Shown here piece by piece: positions 13,162 to 25,200 of a DNA stretch of 64,000 bases. A program made the position numbers and the translations under genes. Source of the DNA: Calonectria ilicicola (lineage: Eukaryota; Ascomycota; Sordariomycetes; Hypocreales; Nectriaceae); the NCBI GenBank assembly GCA_020809705.1, contig CP085826.1, positions 4,030,001 to 4,094,000 on the forward strand, given 5' to 3'. Under the pieces are notes generated by a model. The model searched no databases and was not told the origin of the DNA. It saw only the letters and a program-made list of their open reading frames with translations. The number at the start of each line of letters is the position of its first letter. Position 1 is the stretch's first letter.

Positions 13162-14622
13162 GCGACTGGGGCCCAGTCAGCCTTGCGCCAGATAGGCTAA
13201 TTTTCATCTGATCCTAGCACGAAACACAAACAGCTAGATCAATTTTTGAAGCTTCATGCCAAAACTCTACAAGAATACTAGCATCAACGGGCATGTATTC
13301 TGATATAACCACTGGGGGCTTCTGCTCCAGCTTGGCTGGCTTCACTCACACCCAATGGGCTGGTGAGCTCCCCAACACACCTGTCAGAGCAGAGCAGCGC
13401 CGTAGATCGTTTTCAGGTGGGTGTGGGCTCCAAACGCACAGCTGAATTTTAACTTTCTTCCGTATCAATGGGTGGGTGAACCATCAGAGCAGTCACCAGC
13501 TGAACGATCGAGTTCTACCATCACAAGACCAAGGCCTTCGTCAGAGTCTTTCAACTGATGTACCATGCGTGTCTGAGATGTTAGATTCATTCATCTAAGG
13601 ACAGGTTAATGTTGCATTGAGGGTGGAACCAGTCATGCCGGGTTTGTTCAAGAACACAGACCAAGTAGATTTATGCTGCTCTCGTGATGCAAAAGTGTCT
13701 CATTCCTTTCAACATACCCGGAGTGGCTCTAGTTTCTTGCCACTCCCCGGTCAGGAGCAAATTAAACAGCGACATCAGCATGTTGCTAAAAGAAATATAA
13801 TCATCGGCTTTTAAATGTCGGACTTTTGATGCTCCTGTCGACACCAAAGATTAATGAGACAAATAGAGAAGTATTATGGATCAAGGTCGATCATGCCAAT
13901 CAAAAGTTTAGCTCAAGACAGGTTTTGGTATATCAAAGGGGATACCTTTGCCCTTTCATATATGCCATCTAGAGCTAGCTGATCCCAAAAATATCCCCCA
14001 ATTTTATCTTCCATGTTTGCCCTTAACATGCTGCCCTGCTTATGGCTGACCGCTCTTGCTCCTTTTTGATGACGGCATCACGACTGATGGAACCATGGTT
14101 GGCTTGTTTGAATGAAAAATACTCATTTTAGTTGCGTGTTTTTTTTTCTCTCCCCAAAAGAAAAAATAAAGGCAAATCCATCAACCTAAAATATATACAT
14201 ACATAATAGACAAGTGCCACTGGATATACGCCATCTTGATGCAGCAAAAAGCCATTATGAGCTTCTTTGAAGCAAGTATCATGAGATTACAGTCGAGAAA
14301 TCGCAATGAGAGCACGCATTTACATAGCATTGGTATTAAATTGGCAAAGGTCAGGCTTTTTGATAGTGCTTGCCATCATAGTAGCTTTCTATCTAGTCAT
14401 GTATCACATTCATTACCCATTTGGCAATCGTGGCCTACGACTGGTGTTGTGTAGCTAAAGAGAAAAAAAACGCCAGTTCGACATGTAGTAAGCCCATAAA
14501 AAAATATTAAAAATGCAATTAAATCATGTTCGCTAAGGTAGAATGCTCCTGGTCTGTAAATGGAATCATGAATGGTTTGTGCCTTGCTCCCTCCCATGTT
14601 GGCCTCCATGCAATGCTATGTA

Positions 14623-16530
14623 TCAAATCCCGCCAACATCAGCGCCGAGTGGAACACCGAATACATTCGTACGCTCCCTCTCCCTTCGCTCAGCCTCCAT
14701 CGTTGCCGCCATACTGCCTTTCCTTCGCAACCCCGGTGCCTTGAGTTTTCTCACTACTTGATACGACCTGTCTAACTCGTTCTCTACCGCGCACCTGATT
14801 CTCAGAGCAGCAACCGCAGGCCACACACTCCTTTCTCCCCTTAGTATCCAATAGTCAAGCGTTTCACGCGTCGGTGTTTCTAACAGACGCACAAAATCCC
14901 CCGCCGTGACCTCTGGGACAAGCATCATCGACGCTGCTGGCACTTGTTCGTCAACCAAGAAGCGCCGTATGCCAGCTGGAAGCAATCGCAGGGTGTCCAG
15001 TTGACGCAGCCGGTGCCGTATTTCTAGTCCGACCATTCGAACCAAAAACGCAGACACTTGTGTCGTCTTGCTACGAGCCTCAACTAGAGATGGACCGTGC
15101 ATATCAGACTGGATAAAAGGGATGAGATAGGGACGAGCCTGGCTAACAATAAAATGGTTAACGTTGAAAAGCTCCGCGATACGCCGAAGGGGGGAGTCAC
15201 GATCCGAGTACGAGGTATGCGTCCAATGACGGAAATCAATAGTATTTGCCGGTGCCCAGGGAACAATATTCCCATGGACATCTTTGCAGAGCATGGTCGT
15301 CTTGCGTCGTCCGTACAGAGCGGGGGAGGAGGCATTGGATGCCACCGCAGCAGTCCATATCAACTATTATAATTTAGATGAGGGTTTACAAAAGGTGCGC
15401 GTGTGGTAGTACTTACGACGTTTGGCGCGGTTAGATAATTGAGGAGGGTTGGGACGCCACCTTGTCCTTCTGTTGCGACTGTAATATTCAGCACTCGCTT
15501 GCTTCGATTATACGCCTCCTCAAATGTCAAATCGCCCACGTTGGCTCTAACACACTCTTCCAGGACTGTGACGTCAAGAAAGTAGCCTTCGCGTGAAAAG
15601 CGGCGAATCCGCCGCAGTAAGGTCTCCCAGCGTGAGCGAGTGGTCTGGCTGCTCGAGGGTTCTATGCCACTTTTCGACGAGAAGGCAGTGAGGTCGATGC
15701 TCTCGCCGCTCAGCACAGCCGGGAGTTCGTCCTCCGTGTGGATGGCAACGAGTGCTGCAATCAAAGCACCGGTGGCTGTTCCGGTGATTATTCGCGGTAG
15801 AAGACCACGGAGGAACAAAGCCTTGACGACACCAAGGTGGCACATTCCAAAGATGGCCCCGCCTTGCAAGACGAGGGTGCTCCGTCCAAATGCCTGCCTC
15901 GTATCGTGGATACAGTCAAGCTTCATCTGTGTTGTCAAGGTAATGCCGTTTGCATGTCCTGCTAAAGAGGGACTGGTCGGCAGCATGCGGATGTCCTCCA
16001 CCGACTCAGCAAGCTGTGTGATATACTCTTCTATTAAATACTTGGTGCCAGCAAAGGACCGGTTGTACAGCTTCGGAGCAGTAATATTGCCTAAATTTCG
16101 GACCAGCCCGGACCGCAGGAGGTTGACCAGCTGCTGGAAGTTACCATTTTCTCGGTATGTCGCGAGGGAGTCGAGTCGTTCGTTGATGAGGCGCCAGTCG
16201 TAGTACTTGGACGTTGGGTTGTTTCGCCTGCAGAAGGGTAAGCACCTCTACTCAGTATAAGCTAACGGTCACATCCATACCAGAGATCGAGGGCAAGGAG
16301 GTTGTCCAAATGTAGAGCAGCCTCCTCCCAGTCTTCAAAGGTCTCGGCGTAGCGCAAGAGGTCCAGCCAGAGCTCGACGGGGCTCTTGCGCGTGTACCAG
16401 CTTCGCAGCTTCTGTAGGAGCATGGTTAGAGGAGAAGCATGCAGTCGCGAAAGATAGTGGCGCCATTTACCCTTTGCCAGAACTGGGCTACGTCGACGAC
16501 GACACCCCATACGGCGACAACTACGCCCAT
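14623..16530 (-). CDS. DUF3336/patatin-like lipase homologue, predicted catalytically inactive
   Basis: Relative of the Tgl3/4/5-SDP1 triacylglycerol lipases of lipid droplets. Exons 16530-16471, 16411-16281, 16227-15417 and 15363-14623 (introns 59, 53 and 53 nt) give 580 aa. A short hydrophobic N-terminus leads into DUF3336 (YTRKSPVELW, LVRNLGNITAP), then the patatin domain with the oxyanion glycines intact (GGAIFG, 186-191). The nucleophile elbow reads GTATG, placing Ala215 (GCC) where the family has Ser. The later position of the family Asp-Gly reads WTHTS (381-385), so the Asp is also missing, although its flanks (TAPNVLIW, FNVNHFIVSQ) are conserved. This suggests a structural or regulatory pseudoenzyme. 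An in-frame ATG at 16863 would add 111 residues with a hydrophobic segment; TATA-like motifs near 16921-16984 make that longer form possible. Confidence 0.88.
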
Positions 16531-17196
16531 GATTGCCGAGGGACGATCACAAGCACCATTGATGGCAGCCGGAAGCGATGGAGTCGGGGTCAAGCGCAGG
16601 AGGAACGGCGCGCGCGCGTATCTAGGGCATTGTAGGGACCGCCGGGCCACATGCAAAATGGAGCGGTAGTCTTCGCGACGGATTGATAAGGGCTGAGAGT
16701 AACTCGAGCCCGCGCAAGAGGGTATTGAACGGTTGTTGTTGGCCCGTGGAGCTCCCCGCCGTGCCGTGCAACAAGCAGTAACGCTAAAAGTCAGGCATGT
16801 GATTGCCAATGAGATCACCAGCGCGACCAGCTCGGGCCGGAGACTCCCTTGTCTGAGCCACATTACCACCTCTCAACACCATAATTGTTGCGTGTCGGTC
16901 AGGAAGAATGCGAATATCCAGCATATATTGAGCGGTTGGCGCGCGTCAGCCGCGTTTAAACCTTTACATCTGCAATATATATACATTGACATACGGACGG
17001 ACACACCTACGTATCCAGTGCTAACGCAACAAAGTGACCATCGCTAGCTGTCTATTTTTCTTCATTCTGATCTAAACGCCGCCCCAAGAGTGTGGAACTA
17101 TCTGCCTCGGAATGCCCAATTATTTATCATATACTAAAACAAAACCCATATCTCCTCGGTAGAGCCGCCTTCAAATTTGGTGCGGTTGGAATCAGT
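16531..17196. other. promoter region of the patatin-like gene and 3' flank of leo1
   Basis: Two TATA-like motifs (about 16921-16930 and 16975-16984) face the patatin-like gene on the minus strand. 16531-16863 is open in frame with that gene and may be coding if the upstream ATG is used. The rest should hold the leo1 3' UTR. Confidence 0.5.
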
Positions 17197-18469
17197 CTAA
17201 TCATCATCGTCATCGATGACATTGCGCCGCCTGTGTCTGCCAGATGACTCCAAAGGCTCGACATCTGAACCCTCAGCATCCTCATCCTCATCAGGTTCCC
17301 TAGTCCTTTGTCGCTTCGATCGTGGCTTAGGAGCATCATCCAGCAGGTCATCGTCGTCGTCATCTCCACTCACGACCTCCTCTTCTTCATCACTGGCAAC
17401 AACGAAACCATCATCTTCGTAGTCATCATGACGGCCTTGACCATGGGGCAAGTCGTCGTCAGAATCGTATTCATCCGCATGTTTCTTAGGCTTGCCAGAC
17501 CCAGGAGCACTGCGCTTTCGAGATGCGCCCATGCGCCTGCCACCCTCGAGATCGCCAATAGAAAGACCTCCACGGTTGGACCTCCCATAACCACCATCCA
17601 TCTTGAAAGCTGCATTTTCACGACGTCGCTGGGCCTTTATCCTTTCCTTCTCAGCCATCTCAGCTTGCTTCTTTTGTAGCTCGGGGTCTCGAGTAGTTCG
17701 GATAATCATGTCACCTCCAGACGAAGTCTTGCTTGCCAGCGCCATTCTCTCAGCCAAGATCGAAAGCGCATCATCGCCCACAGCCTTGTTGGGGCGCACG
17801 TTGTACTGTTCAGTGATGTGACCGACAGTCATCAGCAGGTTACTGCTCAGTTCGGCGGCAGCAGCGTAGTAGTGGCCATCGTGAAGTTCGTTGTAGGGCT
17901 TGTCAGGCGCAGGGGCAAGAGCCTTCTTTGAGATTTCATACTGCTCTCCGCCTATAGAGATTGTGGCCGACCCATCGCTCCAGCGAAAGATGTTGGTGTT
18001 GCTCTTGAGCTCACCTGTGCCATGATCCCTGCGAACTCTTGCGACGTGTTTGGGTTGCTGAGACTTGGCATTGGCAACGTCGAAATCGGTCGGTTGGAAG
18101 GTTTCCGGATCATATTCCTCGGGAAGGATTTTGATAAACTTGGGGACTCGCAAGACTCGTAGCTGTGACATTTGGTAAGCGCATGAAACAGTCTAAAATG
18201 TAGAAAACACATACAGCACCATCTTTAGGCTTGGGGATTCTGTGACGAAAAGTCTGGACAGCCATGACGACCCTGTCCTTGGTCTCATGTTGCGTCTGAC
18301 CCTCATTGTCATCGCGGTAGCGCGCGTAGGTATCCCCTTCGGGATCGGAAGCGAGGTCATCGTCGTCAAGAACGCGTTCCTTGGTGGACGCCACCTCGTC
18401 GTCCTCATCGCCAAAGAGGTCATCGCCGCCCTCGTCAAGGGGATCAATCGGGTCTTCCGAGTCAGACAT
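17197..18469 (-). CDS. leo1: Leo1, RNA polymerase II-associated Paf1 complex subunit
   Basis: Nuclear transcription elongation factor; the Paf1 complex travels with RNA polymerase II and supports histone H2B ubiquitylation and H3K4/K36 methylation. Exons 18469-18215 and 18162-17197 (52-nt intron, GTATGT to CACAG) give 406 aa. The start MSDSEDPIDP opens an acidic N-terminus. The conserved Leo1 core spans about residues 60-250 (VPKFIKILPEEYDPETF, SNTNIFRWSDGS, ELHDGHYYA). The C-terminus is acidic and basic low complexity with Asp/Glu runs and KRQRTREPDED, ending in a run of Asp, typical of Leo1. Divergently oriented to the Mob2-like gene. Length and order fit the fungal family. Confidence 0.95.
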
Positions 18470-19122
18470 AGTTTTGATCTGTGGCAGCGGGACAGGAACT
18501 GCTGATGCGATGAAAGAGGCGCGTGGAAAATTAGGGCCAGCCAACACTGGTTTGTATGCGGTCGCGGCGCTTTGAGACCAGCAGCTCTGGCTGGCGGCAG
18601 CACCTTTTGCAAAGCAGGCGCTAGGCCTGAGGCTGAATTTGCACTAGCCACATACCTTAAAGCCGTCAGCCACACACGGTATCCCTCCTGCGAATTGACT
18701 GACAGGGAAAGGGGTCAAGGCGGCGGATGCAACTCGCTTAGGCGCCCAAAACCGGTCTAGTGCGCTTCAGGTACGTCGTCGAAACCCGCGTCAAGTTTGT
18801 CAGGGAGCTCTAGAACATTGGGCAGTCCATTTGGCGGAGTCAGTAGCCGCGCTGCAGCTTCATCTCCATCACCGACACCTCCTAACTTCCAAAACCCCTT
18901 TCTCGACAATTGCGACCGCAAAAGCGACCTCCCTCCCGCTTGCGACAGCCTCGTGACGAAATCCAACCGACTCCCATTCGCATCGAGTTCCTCTGCTTTT
19001 GTTATTGAGCAATATCTCCTCCAAACGCCCGCTCGATCCTGACTTACGTCCGGCCGCCACTCCATATCGCCCCTTCTTCACCCCTCGCGACCAGCGCTTC
19101 CCACCCCACCTTTTCGCCCACA
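18470..19122. other. divergent promoter region leo1 / mob2-like
   Basis: A 653-bp gap between divergently transcribed genes. Short frames here (such as 18757-19065, -) have no family content. No TATA box stands out on either side. Confidence 0.6.
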
Positions 19123-21084
19123 ATGTCAAACCTCTTCTCCGGCATGTAAGTTATCAGTTGGATTTGTTTTCGAAGATCGAGTTCTTGTTGCCACAAACAT
19201 TTGGGGTCGGTTTATCAGAGCGGAAAAAGAACAAACATGGTTGGGTTGGTTGTGGTCGTTGGACTCTGGATGCCACGATGCCATTTCGGGCCATGTCAAT
19301 GAGGAATACCACGGGTCCAGTAACCGTCGTCAGTGGCGAGTGCTATCCACATCACACATGGCCTCAATCTTTTTTTCCTGCAAGCGCAACATCAAACCTT
19401 ACATTTCTGCCGTGGTGCACTTGTTATTGGATTGCGCCCTCGAGTTCAATCACATGCATGCCCCATGGCTCCTGAATATTGGGTCGCGCGACCACTATCA
19501 AACCTCACCACTGCAATCCGGCTCAAGCAATGTCAAGCCCATTCAATACCATGTGGCTATTGATACAACATCCAAGACATCTCTGAATATGGCGGGCTAC
19601 CGTAGTCCCCTTTTATTGTCTCAGTGCCGCTGCAACTGTACCGGGGTGTCTGCGACTCTAATTCCGACCCCAAGTTCCCAGATGCAGCCGGACGTCACCT
19701 AACTCAATGCATTCCCTTTCTCCACCAAGTGGCGCGGGATATGCCTTTGACTCCCCTCAACCTTGCTTGCACCTTTTGTTCATGACAGGCTCAAAAGTGT
19801 TTCGTCCTGCTATCATGTCTCAGCATAGTGTGCTGATGGTGTACCAAAGAGTCTGAAGTGGACGTCGAGACTCAGTCTCTGTCTCCCAATACACTGCCCT
19901 TCTCTTTCAAGTCTATGGCAAACTACTAATAGCACGATTCATCTAGCAACGCCAGGTTTCGAGGCGGGTCAGGAAAACCTTCTGCTCCACCGAAGAGTCC
20001 TACTACCGCATCCGCTCCCACCCAGGCCCCTCCTCCTCCCCAGGAACACGTTTCTCAAGGAAGCCAGTCGTCTTCCGCCAGTTTGGCTCCCAAAGTTCCT
20101 CCTCTGCCCAACTCTCCTTCACTTGCCCAGACTATCGGAATGGATGAGTCCAGTGGTGTCATTGCAGGCGGCGACGATATCATCGCCTCCTATCACCTGC
20201 CTCGACCTCTTCCCGTTTGGTTGAATGCCCAGTATGCCAAGCATATTGTCAAGGGCAACTTCATGACGCTGAGTGCACGACCCAAGACTGTAGAACAAGG
20301 AGAGTGGATTGCGCACCAAGGTACGTTATTACTGGCTGCTTTATATTTCTGCACGTTTCTAAACCAGTATACCCAGTTGTCGAGCATTACCGCAACCTTT
20401 GGAACTTTGTTCGCGTCTTGCATGAGAAGGAGGAGGATGGCAGCTCTATCTGCAACCAGACAAGTTGCCCCCGCATGTCAGCCGGAGCGTGAGTTCTTCC
20501 TTGCTTCTAAACGAGGTCGATGCTAACAAGTGGTCAGAAACCATTCCTTCACTTGGTTGAATAGCCGAAGAGAGCCTGTTGAGCTCCCTGCGTATGAGTA
20601 CATGAGTTTAATGCAGCGATGGATCTCTGGAAAGATTGACGACAACAACATCTTCCCAACTGACCCCTCAGGAATCTCGTACTCCCACAACCCCGCCATT
20701 ACTACCACACCTCTTTCTCAGCTCACCAACCCTGGTGAGCCGGAGTGGATCGGCAAGCGATCTGGTTTCCCCGACAAGTTTGTTGAAATTTGCCAGATGA
20801 TTTTCCGACAAATGTTCCGCGTTTACGCTCACCTTTACTGGGCTCACTACACTGAGCCCTTTTACCACCTCAACCTAGAGAAGCAGCTCAACAGTTGCTT
20901 CTCACACTTTGTTTTGACTGCCACTGCTCTAGACATGCTCAAGCCGTCTGAGCTGGAGCCCATGCAGCCCCTCATTGACCTCTGGGCTGCAAACGGAACC
21001 TTCCCGCCGGAGTCTAAGGCGTACGAATACGCCAACCTTCGCGCTGGCGAACGCCTGCTGCAGCTTTCCGGCGTTGCGCAGTAA
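19123..21084 (+). CDS. mob2: Mob1/phocein-family kinase activator, Mob2-like
   Basis: Adaptor that activates an NDR/LATS-type kinase; Mob2 orthologues partner Orb6/Cbk1/COT1 in polarised growth. Exons 19123-19145, 19947-20320, 20368-20488 and 20538-21084 give 354 aa. The first exon has only 23 nt (MSNLFSG) and is separated by an 801-nt intron with a TACTAAT branch region; the junction restores NARFRGGSGKP. Residues about 10-60 are Ser/Pro-rich and probably disordered. The Mob domain follows with zinc-ligand motifs CNQTSCPRMSAG and the helix VYAHLYWAHYTEP. The HLYWAHY signature and the inserted loop (residues about 225-250) fit Mob2 better than Mob1. The stop TAA overlaps a GTAAGT string, so an extra 3' exon is conceivable but not needed. 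Confidence 0.9.
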
Positions 21085-21519
21085 GTGTACCCTAGGTCAG
21101 AGCAACGGCGCACAAGGACATGTTTTGAGACATATGGACACGGAAAACAATGGGTCACCCGTTCCGGAGTACTCGGTCCACGAAACAAATAGAAATTGTA
21201 TAGGCATGATAGCTACATACTAGTTGAGGAATATGAGAGACATGTGGTGCGGTTTTAGTGCGTGGCGCAGGCATATTTACCTGCGGGAATGGAATGGAGT
21301 TCGGGATGCTCCATGAGATATGGGAGTCGGTTGGGATGCGGAGGCCAAACTATATTAAAAAGGGGAGTAGTAGCTGGCGTTTTCGGTACAGGGTCGAAAA
21401 TATCAAACATACTTCCCCTGGTGACGGATAGATTTCAAGCTACTGAGGAAGCGATGTAAGCGTCAATACCAAATAGAACTCTCCAGTTGACACCAAATCT
21501 AGTGCTCTCATCCATGTGG
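21085..21519. other. convergent intergenic, 3' flanks
   Basis: 435 bp between the convergent Mob2-like and DUF3237 genes, expected to hold both 3' UTRs. No further gene seen. Confidence 0.6.
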
Positions 21520-22271
21520 TTAATTCACCTTGATATCTTCGCTACAGAAAGCAGCCACTTGGCTGATTTTGTATTCCACAATGGTGGGCTGGTTTTCCTC
21601 GACAATGAACCTCCCCGATCCCACGTACATCCTATCCTCCAGCCGCTTTAGGATTGGGCTGTCCGTTTCGAACCTGACCTGTACGACTTGGTTTCGAATG
21701 TCAGCCATGGAAAACAGTCGACTGCCGCTGCAGGGTAAGGAAGCGTGGAGAACGACAAAGAGGTGAAAAAGAAAATAAGAAAAAAACAAAAAAAGACAGC
21801 AGCAAAAAGGAAAACCCAGAGGCTAGCCAACTCACAGGCGTTCCCGAACCCCGTCGTGGTGGCATTGTCATCCCCGCGAATGACGCTGCCTTCGGGCCCA
21901 GCCATGCCCACAACGCCATTGTAGCTGAAGCGGAGCAAGGCACCTGAAGCGTCACGGGCGACGCTCGTCACATCGAGACGCACGACCTCGCCGCCCGGGT
22001 CGCGCCGCAGGAAGTCGCTCCCATGGACAAAGGTGGCGCGCAGCGTGGGCTCGTAGCCGGGCTCCGAGATGAGCGTGCCCTCCCTGTTGAGGAAGGGGAT
22101 GTTGAGCAGGTCCGACGTGATGGGGAGCGGCCTGTCAATGTAGATCTGCAAAGGGGGGGGAAAAAAGGTCAAGAGGTGTTAGTCGGGCGTTGCGCGGGAA
22201 TGTAGCCAAAGGTCTATGCGTACATGTGCAGTAAAGGCTGGGATTAGAACAGGGAAGTTGGCAAACTTCAT
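21520..22271 (-). CDS. DUF3237 family protein
   Basis: Small protein of unknown function with the DUF3237 beta-barrel-like fold. Exons 22271-22224, 22145-21836 and 21686-21520 give 174 aa. The first 16 residues (MKFANFPVLI onward) join IYIDRPLPITSD. Conserved stretches are LNREGTLISEPGYEPTLRA, HGSDFLRRDPGG, TTGFGNAF, RFETDSP, MYVGSGRF and VEYKISQVA. The second intron (149 nt) must use an acceptor ending in AAG at 21687 to keep the conserved C-terminus in frame (NA-F-VQVRFETD). A stronger CTGCAG acceptor at 21728 would shift to a frame that stops soon after. Family members occur in bacteria and fungi, often annotated near metabolic genes; no substrate is established and none is claimed here. 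Confidence 0.85.
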
Positions 22272-25200
22272 GGTGGAGAGGGTTTCGGAGCTGCGTCGAA
22301 TGACAGACCCCTCTGCAGAAGGATTCAAAAGGGCGCTCGCTGGGGCCAAGTGTGAATGCCCTCACTTGCTCGTCACTCAAGGGTAGGGAGCAGCATACAT
22401 AGCGTCGAACCCTTTACCACATATATTTCGTCCCTGCCCTATTTATTGAAGCTGCCACCTCAGAATTTCATCACATCTCTGCCATACCGTCTACGGGAAG
22501 CGACTTCCAAACCCGTTCAGACGGAGCGGATGCTCAAGCAAACGTCGGGATCGGTTCATGGGCACACATGCGACACTGACAGCGTATCTGCCGAAAATAT
22601 GTACTGCACTTCTCGGCAAGGGATCCCCTTGTGTCACAAGACTACGCGGAACAGGGCGGGGAAATAGTCTACGGAAAGGAAACGGATTCGGTATAATGGG
22701 AGATATATTCGAACACTGGCGAGACAGAGTTGGATGAGGGGCTACTCACACATCTACGTATGGGATGTGACGACCAATATGTTGTGACGGGCCAGATATG
22801 GCTCCACAATGAACCGATGGGCTCCCACAGAATCGATGTGTCTATCGAATCGCATCCACCGCGGCAGGCACATATACCTCACTGACAAAACCTGGTATTC
22901 AAACGTCCAAGGCAACAAAAGACCATATCCATGGCAGGTTGGGTTTGTATTGAACAATGCCGACAAAAAAACCGGCATCGTACTGCATTCTGTGCTTTAC
23001 CGAAACCTGCCGGCTGATCGGAACGATCCATGACCTAACCCACCGTGAACTCTGTCCATAATGCACTGCCCACGTATTGTTGAGGCTTTTAGTCCACGAT
23101 GAGAGTTGCGCACTGCGAAACACCATTTTGCCCCCTCGAAGTGCGCCATCACAACCGGGCCGGTCGTGGCGGTATAGTAAGTCTTCTATTGCAGTCAAGC
23201 CTTGCCTGTCAAGAGACGACTGAAACACATGCATACTAGGCCACAAATAGGACCGAGGATTGCCAGTGTTTGCGAGGCCTTGATGACAATGTGGTGTTTA
23301 GCCGCAAGCAAGCTGACAGCGGCTGACGACAGACGAGGCTTTTGTTTTCTTGGCCGAACCCAGCCTCCCCAACCGCCGCCTGCCCGAGTCTTCCGGTTTA
23401 TTCCCCCACAAACGCCGCTTTGTACGGTGAAACATGGAGCAATAAGCTCTTGTGACCCCAAATAGCAGTCTCACCCCTCGTCTTTGCACCCACCAAGACC
23501 TGATTGACCATCGGAACGTCATCCATCTCGGTTATTGAGTCGGGGATATCCCCGTTCCAGATTCGCCAAACTTCGGAAAACTAGCCGTCAGCCTTCAAGC
23601 CACATGTTTCAGAACCTTGTTCCGTTGTGAGATCGAGTGGCTATGAAGCTGTTCTCCAGTTGACCACAGCCCCGGGTCCCCAGAATGTGGTAGAAGGCAG
23701 CATGCCCGACGTGCTTCACCGCTTAACCTTGACAACCAGCCACAACCAACTGTCTTTTTTTGCTCTGACTACCAACCAACCAAGCCGTTGGTGATTCCAA
23801 GAATGGACCTCTTCACCAAAGCCCGTCATATTGCGCCCTGTGCTTGTTGCTTTTTCTGTACGACAGGCTTGGATGGGGATTCATCTGCACATGTAACTCG
23901 ATCTAAAGGATCATGCGGATAATGTCATGTACGCTTGCTTTACAAACATTACCGTTGCATGTTTACCGAATGCATGTTTCTGTGCCCAAAGACAGGGGTG
24001 TCTCTTAGACATCCAAGGTCTTTGGGCGACTATTGTTGCATTAACACCGTGATCGGGTGTATTCTCGATCGGATCCGACCTTCGCAAAACCGACTCCATT
24101 CGGCCACCTTATTATCGCACTTGCTATATGCTGGTACCCTGCTATTCAGTATCTGGGATTTTCGTGGGCCCCAAAGTGAGGATGTGCAACATCACTTGAT
24201 GTTTTGCAACCAATGTTTAGACTAGCGCTTGCAGATCCCGGCTATATTGTAGGTCGCAATCAATAAAGATTGGCACGCTTTAGAGTTACGAATGACTTGT
24301 TTATTAGAACAGGAATCCATGCAATAGATGGCGCATTGCCCCAGCCATCCCATAGTCCCTGTCACGGGCCGACAGAAACATGGCGTGGAGGGTTTTTGCC
24401 GCACTTGCCCAAGTTTCAGAATAATGGAGACAAAACTTCTTTCTCAGGATCTCTAACAAGGACAAAAATAGAGTGAATCCTATTTTCCCAGTCTTTTCGG
24501 TCCAAAGCCTCGTGAACCCGCATAAGATGGGGTAAGGGCTGTTGGTTGATATCACCACTTGCCATTTGCAATAGCAACCCCCCAGAGAGGTGGAGTAATA
24601 TGAGGAGCATTATGCTGAAAATTCTTCTGCCATCGCGGCATCAGGCGTTGAGGGCTCTGGGCGTAGAGTTGACATTGGTCAGGGATACCTTGACAACGCA
24701 CTTGCGGCTGGAAAAATTCCTTGGGTCTGGAATACTTGGGATCCTCCACGCCCGAAGCACGCCGTTCTCTTCCGCAGTGTGCTCCAGACGCCGTAGATCT
24801 GAGGGCCGGTACCCTGGTCGTAGATGATTCAGGGTGGCCCCGTCATCCACCCTGAATCAAGCATGGAATATCTCAGTTAGACGTCAGCTTAAACGCGTAG
24901 AAAATTCCGCCGCCTGTCAAAATCGGCTGGGGTGGGCAATTCTCGCCTCCCGGGATCAGGGTTCAATTTAGCGAATATCTAGCTTTCTCCTACTCTTTAA
25001 GGCAATTGTTTCGGGATTCTGGGGCTGCGTCATAGAAGCATTCTATCGGAATGTTTCGTAGGCGAATATTTCAATGCCCACGGAAGAAGGCTGAAAGGAC
25101 ATGATGGGTCCTCAGCCCATCAGGGTCTGGGCAACAAGAGGAATGAAAACAAACCATGGTGGGATGGAGGGGCTGGCACAGCGACCGCGCGCTCTGCCGT

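Larger units (their letters stand above)
9874..14622. other. intergenic with simple repeats, no supportable gene
   Basis: A 4.7-kb gap between two minus-strand genes. It contains an 11-nt tandem repeat (10637-10672), a long AC microsatellite (11414-11450) and a CT-rich tract (13122-13161). The part from about 13.2 to 14.6 kb is more AT-rich and could include the 3' UTR of the patatin gene. Frames of 100-164 codons (such as 10152-10646, -) lack recognisable content. Confidence 0.5.

Noticed and set aside
19241..19702. 153-codon frame inside the first Mob2 intron as a separate gene
   Set aside because: No motif and no independent promoter or splice support; the junction across the intron fits the Mob2 N-terminus well.
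22390..22430. Possible tRNA B-box (GGTTCGA) on the minus strand
   Set aside because: No matching A-box or cloverleaf pairing around it; other GTTCGA strings fall in coding exons.
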